This document shows positions 1-5,283 of a DNA stretch of 6,269 nt, piece by piece. The translations under genes and the position numbers were made by a program. How positions within the stretch are numbered: the first letter of the stretch is position 1; the number at the start of each line of letters is the position of its first letter. Below the pieces are notes generated by a model, which was not told the DNA's origin, did not search any database, and was given only the letters and a program-made list of their open reading frames with translations. The DNA lies in contig JAVBOF010000175.1 in NCBI GenBank assembly GCA_031550915.1, positions 1 to 6,269 of the forward strand, read 5' to 3'. This stretch comes from JAVBOF01 sp031550915 (GTDB lineage Bacteria > Bacillota > Clostridia > Christensenellales > MGBC116941).

Positions 1-1543
1 CATTCAAAACGATGAAAGCCTTAACGCTGGTCATTTGATAGTCATCCGGCACTCCGATGACGCAGGCTTTGAATACCTTTGGATGCTCCTCTAATACCTG
101 TTCAACCTGCACAGGATACACAGACATCCCCGAAACCTTCAGGATCCGCTTTATCCTGTTTTTAAAGAATACATACCCGTCCGTATCCATGTATCCCAGA
201 TCGCCTGTGTGCAGCCACAATTGCCCGTCCGTATGTTTCCTTATGACCTCGGCGGTTTCCTCCGGAGAATTGATATATTCACGCATAAGCGTCGGGCCAG
301 ATACACATATCTCGCCCTCTTCACCATAGGGAAGTTCTTCCTCGCTATCCTGCTTCACGATTTTCATAAGCATGTTCGGAAGCGGAATACCCATCGAATT
401 CTCACGGTATTTATCCGGAGAAATGGCGCAAGCCGTAACGGTTTCTGTCAGTCCATAGCCTTCCTTCAACTCTACTTTGCTGCCCTGCGCAAAGAGCATT
501 TTGTCGAATCTGGCTTTTATTCCGGGAAAAAGGCTGTCTCCGCCGCTGTATGCGCCTTTAAGGTTTGAAAAATCAACCTTTTTAAAATTTTCATCGCGCA
601 TCAATGCTTCAAATAGCGTTGGTACGCCTGCCATAAATGTCGGGTTATGCTTAAGTAGGTTTGCTATATAGTTCTTGGTGCTGAATTCCGGAACAAGGAC
701 TATCTTTCCACCCACCGTCAGGCAAGTATGCACGCAAAGCCCCAGGCCAAAACCATGAAATACAGGCAATATGGTCAATACGCTGTCCCCTGCCTGAAAA
801 TCTGTAATTACAGACGTTGCCATAGCAAGTGCGTTGAAATTATATGATGTCAGGGATATCCCTTTCGGCATCTCGGTCGTACCGCCGCTGAACAACACAA
901 CGCTGCCGTCTTTGGCTCCGGCAAAATCAGCGTCGAACGAGCGCTTGCTTCCATTGGCATAGAAATCTTTCCAATCGATAATATTTTCATTCAAGGGTAT
1001 TTTTTTTATCTTACGCCCCTTGGTCACCTTGAAAGCAGCCTTAAGGAACGTCGGTAAATAGTCGGAAATATGCGCGATTACAAGCTTTTCAATGGTCCCT
1101 TCCTTTAGCATCGCATCGAACCTGTCATAGAAAAGGTCTATTGTCACCGCCCATTTGCTGTTAGTCTGCGTAACATAATGTTCTAGTTCAGTCGGCGAAG
1201 AAAGCGGATGCGTCATACAGGCGACCGCACCGATCTTATTGAGAGCATAAAATAGCATGATTGCGTTCGGTATATTCGGCAGGCTCAGTATGACCGAATC
1301 ACCTTTTTTTATACCATATGATTTTAATGCGTTAGCGCAATGGTCTATATCGGATAAAAATTTCCTGTAGCTAAACTTTGTACCCATATAATCCATTGCC
1401 GTATACGCAGGATATTCCTTTCCCGATTTTACAATCATTTCATACATCGATACTTCCGGTATTTCAACAGTATGCGGAAGGTCTCCGTAGTATTTCAGCC
1501 ATGGCTTTTTAACCGGCTTTTCCAACGGTAAAACATTGTTCAA
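1..1543 (-). CDS. AMP-forming acyl-CoA synthetase (long-chain fatty acid CoA ligase-like), 3' end off window
   Basis: This is a member of the adenylate-forming (ANL) superfamily, which activates a carboxylic acid with ATP to an acyl-AMP and then transfers the acyl group to CoA. I translated 514 codons with no stop before the window edge. Visible motifs are the phosphate-binding loop SGGTTEMPKG (residues 219-228), GYGLTE (362-367), HTGDLGY (445-451) and the hinge segment around KNRIKRILK (461-469). The C-terminal lobe with the catalytic lysine (the PKTxxGK motif) lies off the window, with about 40-50 residues missing by comparison with family members. The start is TTG at 1543: an in-frame TAA lies just upstream, and the only good Shine-Dalgarno site (AAGGAGTGA, 1551-1559) precedes it. 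The loop residue after GGTT is Glu where Gly is usual; GGTT itself also occurs in FadD-type enzymes. The substrate cannot be read from sequence; a medium or long fatty acid is a guess from overall resemblance. It is the second gene of an operon with the E2-like acyltransferase. Confidence 0.9.
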   Translation of the reverse strand, partial: MNNVLPLEKPVKKPWLKYYGDLPHTVEIPEVSMYEMIVKSGKEYPAYTAMDYMGTKFSYRKFLSDIDHCANALKSYGIKKGDSVILSLPNIPNAIMLFYALNKIGAVACMTHPLSSPTELEHYVTQTNSKWAVTIDLFYDRFDAMLKEGTIEKLVIAHISDYLPTFLKAAFKVTKGRKIKKIPLNENIIDWKDFYANGSKRSFDADFAGAKDGSVVLFSGGTTEMPKGISLTSYNFNALAMATSVITDFQAGDSVLTILPVFHGFGLGLCVHTCLTVGGKIVLVPEFSTKNYIANLLKHNPTFMAGVPTLFEALMRDENFKKVDFSNLKGAYSGGDSLFPGIKARFDKMLFAQGSKVELKEGYGLTETVTACAISPDKYRENSMGIPLPNMLMKIVKQDSEEELPYGEEGEICVSGPTLMREYINSPEETAEVIRKHTDGQLWLHTGDLGYMDTDGYVFFKNRIKRILKVSGMSVYPVQVEQVLEEHPKVFKACVIGVPDDYQMTSVKAFIVLN

Positions 1544-1550
1544 TTCAAAA

Positions 1551-1559
1551 TCACTCCTT
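1551..1559 (-). promoter_or_regulatory. Ribosome binding site that decides the TTG start of the acyl-CoA synthetase
   Basis: AAGGAGTGA on the minus strand lies about 7-10 nt before TTG at 1541-1543 and shares a base with the TAA stop of the upstream gene (1559-1561). The overlap of ribosome binding site and stop favours translational coupling within one transcript. Confidence 0.75.
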
Positions 1560-2407
1560 TACGTCAGTTCCTCAAGACATTCAGGATTGTTTAGATACTC
1601 GTGCAAAAGATCCAAAGACCTTGCGTAATAAAACCCATCGGCAATCCTGTCATCAAGCGAAACCTTTATTTCTACAGTCTTTTTAGAGCTTATACTTCCG
1701 TCTTCTTCAACAAAAGGCCTGTTTTGGATGCGTCCTACCGCAACGAATATAGAGCACGTGCCCCATTCAAACAGGTGATGGTACGGAGCATTGATGCCTA
1801 CGCTTCCAAGGTTTGCAAGATAGATGCTCGCACGTAGTGGATCGACGTCTTCGAGTGATTTTGGTATGCCTTTGTAAAAATCCAGTAGATCCAGGATTTT
1901 GAAAAAGAATAATAGCAAAAATCTTGGCATACTCATAATGATCTTGAATACTGCGTCATCCGGCTTTTGTTCTTCGGATTTGGCTGTTTTCACTTCACCC
2001 TTGAGCTTATTTATTATCGCCCCGAAATCGTCTTCCTTTTTAAACTTCACGTTAATATTGGTTTCCGCACCGTCATCCGCCATCTGCCGTTTAGCAATAA
2101 ATGAGATCTTTACATCTTCTCTCTGATACAGCCTTCTGCCTTTAACAAAACGGTTAAGATACTCCCTTTCACGAAGAAGCTTTACCAAAGCTACGATCAA
2201 CATCTGGAAAAACCCCAATTCAACGCCCTGTTCCTTCTTTTTGGCGATGTATTCCAAAAGAGGCTCCACGTTTATATATTCTGTAAAATATATGACCGCG
2301 TCGCATCGCCTTTTCATTATATATGGAAACATTGCATTTAGATCATATGGAATTTCGACCCTGTAGCCTTCTCTTCTTCCTTTCCGTTTTTTTGCTTTAT
2401 TCGCCAT
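1559..2407 (-). CDS. E2-type (2-oxoacid dehydrogenase) acyltransferase-fold protein without lipoyl domain; catalytic His replaced by Asp
   Basis: The 282-residue protein matches the catalytic domain of dihydrolipoamide acyltransferases (chloramphenicol acetyltransferase fold), with no lipoyl or E1/E3-binding domain. It opens with a basic stretch (about residues 5-16), followed by the core. NLGSVG at 199-204 matches the SNLGS strand of E2, GTCSIFVAVGRI at 216-227 matches the AILGVGRI strand, and DDRIADG at 252-258 sits where E2 has DHRxxDG. The His that deprotonates CoA or lipoate in E2 is Asp253 here. A strongly hydrophobic segment (about 158-176, PRFLLLFFFK and on) is absent from ordinary E2 and could bind membrane. 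I recall similar lipoyl-less proteins with a D-x-R-I-A-D-G motif from Clostridia, so the change may be typical of the subfamily. It is the first gene of the operon with the acyl-CoA synthetase. An acyl-transfer or acyl-binding role with that partner is inference. The ATG start at 2407 has a strong AAGGGGG site (2414-2420) 6 nt upstream. Confidence 0.8.
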   Translation of the reverse strand: MANKAKKRKGRREGYRVEIPYDLNAMFPYIMKRRCDAVIYFTEYINVEPLLEYIAKKKEQGVELGFFQMLIVALVKLLREREYLNRFVKGRRLYQREDVKISFIAKRQMADDGAETNINVKFKKEDDFGAIINKLKGEVKTAKSEEQKPDDAVFKIIMSMPRFLLLFFFKILDLLDFYKGIPKSLEDVDPLRASIYLANLGSVGINAPYHHLFEWGTCSIFVAVGRIQNRPFVEEDGSISSKKTVEIKVSLDDRIADGFYYARSLDLLHEYLNNPECLEELT

Positions 2408-2424
2408 AAACGTCCCCCTTTTTT

Positions 2425-2434
2425 ATCATATGAT
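2425..2434. repeat. 10-bp perfect palindrome ATCATATGAT just upstream of the E2-like gene's ribosome binding site
   Basis: This is a perfect two-fold symmetric decamer 4 nt upstream of the AAGGGGG site. It has no spacer, so it cannot form a useful hairpin, but a small dimeric regulator could bind it. A chance palindrome in AT-rich sequence is an equally good explanation. Confidence 0.3.
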
Positions 2435-2465
2435 TTCAATTGTCAAAAAACCTCGAATATTACAA

Positions 2466-2522
2466 AATGTATGCAAAGATGATCGTGTTCATATAAAGAA
2501 CAATCTATCTTTGTTATACATT
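2466..2522 (-). promoter_or_regulatory. Long 5'-leader stem-loop starting at the predicted transcription start of the E2-like/acyl-CoA synthetase operon
   Basis: The strand folds into one extended hairpin. The paired blocks are 2466-2472 with 2516-2522 (7 bp), 2475-2480 with 2507-2512 (6 bp), 2481-2483 with 2503-2505 (3 bp) and 2486-2490 with 2498-2502 (5 bp). They close a 7-nt loop at 2491-2497, and small internal loops or bulges separate the blocks. The outer end falls at the +1 expected from the -10 box at 2529-2534, so the RNA would start with this structure. No run of U follows directly, so it does not look like a terminator. Possible roles are a 5' mRNA-stabilising hairpin, a binding site for an RNA-binding regulator or, as DNA, an operator dyad. 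It matches no riboswitch class that I recognise. Confidence 0.5.
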
Positions 2523-2528
2523 CGTCTT

Positions 2529-2557
2529 ATTATAGCACTATGCCCTTATTTTTTCTA
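2529..2557 (-). promoter_or_regulatory. Sigma-A type extended -10 promoter for the E2-like/acyl-CoA synthetase operon
   Basis: Read on the minus strand, the -10 box is a perfect TATAAT (2529-2534) preceded by the extended element TGC (2535-2537). A 17-bp spacer separates it from a 4/6 -35 box, TAGAAA (2552-2557). The start point would be about 2522, giving a leader of about 115 nt to the ATG at 2407. Confidence 0.75.
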
Positions 2558-2642
2558 GTTTGTTACTTCATTTCCAAAATACCCTCAATAGCTTTTGTTA
2601 AGTATTCTTCTGTAAATTAATTGAAAATAAAGTTTAATACTA

Positions 2643-2671
2643 TGGATATAGGAATTTTCTTATGCTATGAT
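2643..2671 (+). promoter_or_regulatory. Extended -10 promoter for the phosphodiester glycosidase gene
   Basis: The -10 box TATGAT (2666-2671) has the extended element TGC directly before it (2663-2665). A weak -35 box TGGATA (2643-2648) lies 17 bp upstream. Transcription would start near 2678, only about 20 nt before the ATG at 2699. This supports that ATG and argues against the upstream in-frame TTG at 2621 or ATG at 2675. Confidence 0.5.
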
Positions 2672-2688
2672 GATATGAATATACTTCT

Positions 2689-2694
2689 AGAGGA
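2689..2694 (+). promoter_or_regulatory. Ribosome binding site that decides the glycosidase start
   Basis: AGAGGA lies just upstream of ATG at 2699-2701 with a short spacer of 4 nt. The other in-frame starts at 2621 (TTG) and 2675 (ATG) have no comparable site. Confidence 0.6.
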
Positions 2695-2698
2695 AGAT

Positions 2699-3757
2699 AT
2701 GCCCAGATATAACGATTTAGATTCCAGGCAAAGAAGGCATTATAGCCAATATCCTCAGCCGGCACGCAGAAGACGGTTAAACATATTTAAGTTTATCCGT
2801 TTTATTTTGATTATTGGCGTTTTGGGAACGGGTGTTTGGCTGCTTTTCAGATTTGTATTTCCGTATGATGAAACACCTGAATATATAATGCAGACATCGC
2901 AGGCGCAGGCAGTCGCTACACAAATACCAAGTGTATCCGGTGTGCCGGCAATTCCCTCAACATCGCCAGCTATTGCTATGCCCGTTTTTGATGACATGAA
3001 CTATGTAAGCTCAACTATGGAAGTACATATAACCATCGAAACGATCAAAAACTGTAAGGTCCATTTTGCAGATGTCACGATAAAGGATTCATCGGTTTTT
3101 AAGAAGATATTTGCAAACGGTAAGTTTGGTCGAAACATAAAGCAGACGACTTCTGAAATGGCTGCCCAGCAAAAAGCCGTTTTCGCGGTTAACGGGGATT
3201 ATTATGGATACAGGGATGACGGGATCATAGTAAAGGATGGTAAATTATACCGTAATAAACCGGCAAGGAAGATGCTCGCATACTTTGCTGATGGAAGGCT
3301 TGAAATCATAGATGAAAAAACTGCCGATATCAACGCTCTTTTGGCTAACGGCCTTTTACAAACCTTTTCCTTTGGCCCTTCATTATTAGAGAACGGTCAA
3401 TTTATGCCTGATGATTACAAAAAGAGCGGCCTGAATCCGCTAAACCCAAGGACCGGCATTGGAAGGCTGGCAAACAATCGTTTCCTGTTTATTGTAGTAG
3501 ATGGCAGGCAGGAGGATTCCGACGGAATCACGCTAAAAGATTTTGCCCAGGTATTTTTGGATAAAGGCTGTACCGAAGCCTACAACCTTGACGGCGGGGG
3601 CTCCTCTTCAATGGTGTTCATGGACAAGCTTGTCAACAACCCATGTGGAGGCGTTGCAGGTTTTAGCGGCATAGGGGGAGAACGCAGTTTAAGCGATGCT
3701 GTATGTCTGATTGAGCCGGAAAACCATGACATTATCATAAACAACAAGGAAGAATAG
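2699..3757 (+). CDS. Membrane-anchored phosphodiester glycosidase (NAGPA/DUF2233 family)
   Basis: From the ATG chosen here the protein is 352 residues; the frame is open 26 codons further upstream, but promoter and ribosome-site evidence favour 2699. An Arg-rich cytoplasmic N-terminus (residues 1-31) leads into one membrane segment (about 32-54). A Pro/Ser/Ala/Thr-rich linker follows to about residue 100, then the catalytic domain outside the membrane. That domain shows the family's conserved blocks in order: NGDYY (165-169), PRTGIG (250-255), VVDGRQ (266-271), NLDGGGSSSM (296-305) and ERSLSDA (328-334). The family includes the mammalian uncovering enzyme that removes GlcNAc from a phosphodiester-linked mannose. 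Bacterial members are thought to act on sugar phosphodiesters of cell wall, teichoic acid or exopolysaccharide, and many are annotated only as exopolysaccharide biosynthesis proteins. The substrate here is unknown, and no polysaccharide gene lies next to it. It stands alone with its own promoter and converges on gatB. Confidence 0.88.
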   Translation: MPRYNDLDSRQRRHYSQYPQPARRRRLNIFKFIRFILIIGVLGTGVWLLFRFVFPYDETPEYIMQTSQAQAVATQIPSVSGVPAIPSTSPAIAMPVFDDMNYVSSTMEVHITIETIKNCKVHFADVTIKDSSVFKKIFANGKFGRNIKQTTSEMAAQQKAVFAVNGDYYGYRDDGIIVKDGKLYRNKPARKMLAYFADGRLEIIDEKTADINALLANGLLQTFSFGPSLLENGQFMPDDYKKSGLNPLNPRTGIGRLANNRFLFIVVDGRQEDSDGITLKDFAQVFLDKGCTEAYNLDGGGSSSMVFMDKLVNNPCGGVAGFSGIGGERSLSDAVCLIEPENHDIIINNKEE

Positions 3758-3785
3758 AATATATTTATATTTTGCAGATAAAAAC

Positions 3786-3816
3786 AGCGCCGAAGCAATT
3801 TATTTACAACGGCGCT
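3786..3816. terminator. Bidirectional intrinsic terminator between the glycosidase gene and gatB
   Basis: AGCGCCG (3786-3792) and CGGCGCT (3810-3816) form a 7-bp GC-rich stem around a 17-nt loop. On the minus strand it is followed by GTTTTTAT, a fair U-tract, 31 nt after the gatB stop. On the plus strand it is followed by TTTGTCT, a weaker tract, 28 nt after the glycosidase stop. It fits the 89-nt gap between two convergent genes. The loop is longer than usual. Confidence 0.7.
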
Positions 3817-3846
3817 TTGTCTATCTAATACCTGCAAAAAGAAATA

Positions 3847-5283
3847 TCAGGACCTGTTTATCTCATCCAAAACCATCTCGTTTACCATCTTTGGATTTGC
3901 CTTCCCCTTCGTTGCTTTCATTGTCTGGCCAACAAAGAAAGCCAACGCCTTTTCGTTTCCGCCCTTATAATCGGCGACGCTCTGCGGGTTGTTTCTTATA
4001 ATTTCTTTAACAATCTCAAGTATAGTGCCTTCATCGCTTATCTGCGCAAGACCCTGTTCCTTTACTATTGCTTCCGGATCACCACCGTTATCAAAAACAT
4101 CCTCCAATACTTTTTTGCCTACTGTTACGTTGACAATGCCCTTATCCACCAGCATGATTGCGGAAGCCAGCTGCTGAGGAGAAAGCTTCATATCGTCCTG
4201 CTCTATTCCATGTTCCTTCACAAGCCTCAAGACATCGGAAATAATCCAATTGCATACCGCTTTTGGATTGCCGCACAAGTTTTGCGCTTCGTCAAACATA
4301 TTACCCAAAACAAAGCTGTTGGCGAGCAAGTCTGCATTGGGTTCCGATAGCTCAAACTGCTCTATATAGCGCCGTTTTCGGGCTACAGGCAGTTCAGGTA
4401 GAGATTTGCGTATTTCTGCGATCTCCTTCTGCGATATAAATACAGGCGGCAAATTAGGCTCCGGAATATAGCGGTAATCATTCGCCATTTCCTTCGTGCG
4501 CATCGCATAGCTTTTCCCCTCATCGTCATCCCAACGCCGCGTCTGGCGTAATACGCTTTCGCCCTTTTCAATCTTTTGGATATGACGCTTAGATTCGTAT
4601 TCAACTGCACGCACAGCCGCTCGGAATGAGTTTATATTCTTCATTTCCGTACGAACGCCAAATTCCATATCTTCCTTTTTTTGTACGGATATGTTCACAT
4701 CACATCTAAGTGACCCTTCCTGCATCTTACAATCGGACACGCCAATGGTTTGTATCAAGGAGCGCAGACTCTCTAAAAACACCCTCACCTGCTCGGCTGA
4801 GCGCATATCCGGCTCAGTCACTATTTCGATCAACGGCACAGCCACCCTGTTGAAATCCGCTAAAGATCCGCTCCCGGAGGCATGAGACAGCTTCCCCGCA
4901 TCCTCTTCCAGATGAATATGGTGTATCCGTACGCTAAAAGGTTGGCCATCCGCTTCTAAATCCAGCCTTCCTCCTGTAACTATAGGTGTCACGTTCTGAG
5001 TTGTTTGAAACGAAGCGGGCAGATCAGGATAGAAATAATGCTTCCTATCAAATGTGCAGACTTCGTTTATTTTCCCTTCCATGGCCAAGCCGGCGCGGAC
5101 AGCAAATTCCAGGGCCCTGCGGTTCAACTTTGGCAAAAGGCCTGGCATTCCCGCACAAGCCGGGCAACTGTTTTCGTTTGGCTCGGATTCGAATCTGTTC
5201 CTGCATGAACAAAAAAGCTTTGACTCAGTCTTCAATTCAACATGAACCTCCAGACCTATCACGACCGTATAATCCTTCTTCAT
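3847..5283 (-). CDS. gatB: Aspartyl/glutamyl-tRNA(Asn/Gln) amidotransferase subunit B
   Basis: GatB is the kinase and transamidase subunit of GatCAB. It phosphorylates Glu-tRNA(Gln) or Asp-tRNA(Asn) and completes the amide with ammonia that GatA normally releases from glutamine. The protein is 478 residues, the usual length. Conserved blocks are GLEVHVEL (10-17), a zinc site with Cys25, Cys27, Cys40 and Cys43 (CxC...CxxC), FDRKHYFYPD (78-87), HLEEDAGKLSH (124-134), PLIEIVTEPD (150-159), the KMQEGSLRCDVNIS block (186-199) and NDYRYIPEPNLPP (268-280). A helical and YqeY-like tail domain runs from about 300 to the end. Small departures include SFQTTQ (91-96), where YQISQ or YQITQ is common, and NRVAVP (145-150), where NRxGxP is usual. 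Its ATG overlaps the gatA stop (ATGA), with an AAGGAGG site at 5290-5296 inside gatA, so translation is coupled. It ends at the bidirectional terminator. Confidence 0.96.
   Translation of the reverse strand: MKKDYTVVIGLEVHVELKTESKLFCSCRNRFESEPNENSCPACAGMPGLLPKLNRRALEFAVRAGLAMEGKINEVCTFDRKHYFYPDLPASFQTTQNVTPIVTGGRLDLEADGQPFSVRIHHIHLEEDAGKLSHASGSGSLADFNRVAVPLIEIVTEPDMRSAEQVRVFLESLRSLIQTIGVSDCKMQEGSLRCDVNISVQKKEDMEFGVRTEMKNINSFRAAVRAVEYESKRHIQKIEKGESVLRQTRRWDDDEGKSYAMRTKEMANDYRYIPEPNLPPVFISQKEIAEIRKSLPELPVARKRRYIEQFELSEPNADLLANSFVLGNMFDEAQNLCGNPKAVCNWIISDVLRLVKEHGIEQDDMKLSPQQLASAIMLVDKGIVNVTVGKKVLEDVFDNGGDPEAIVKEQGLAQISDEGTILEIVKEIIRNNPQSVADYKGGNEKALAFFVGQTMKATKGKANPKMVNEMVLDEINRS

Noticed and set aside
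209..568. Plus-strand open frame of 119 codons
   Set aside because: It lies opposite the acyl-CoA synthetase, whose minus-strand translation shows all family motifs. The plus-strand product resembles nothing known and has no ribosome site.
2440..2445. TTGACA on the minus strand near the E2-like gene, as a second -35 box
   Set aside because: The only -10-like hexamer downstream (TATGAT) is 10 bp away, too close, and no hexamer fits at 16-18 bp. The promoter at 2529-2557 is much better.
2445..2522. The leader stem-loop plus the T-run at 2445-2450 as an attenuator
   Set aside because: About 15 nt separate the hairpin base from the T-run, and no GC-rich stem ends at the run, so it does not form an intrinsic terminator.
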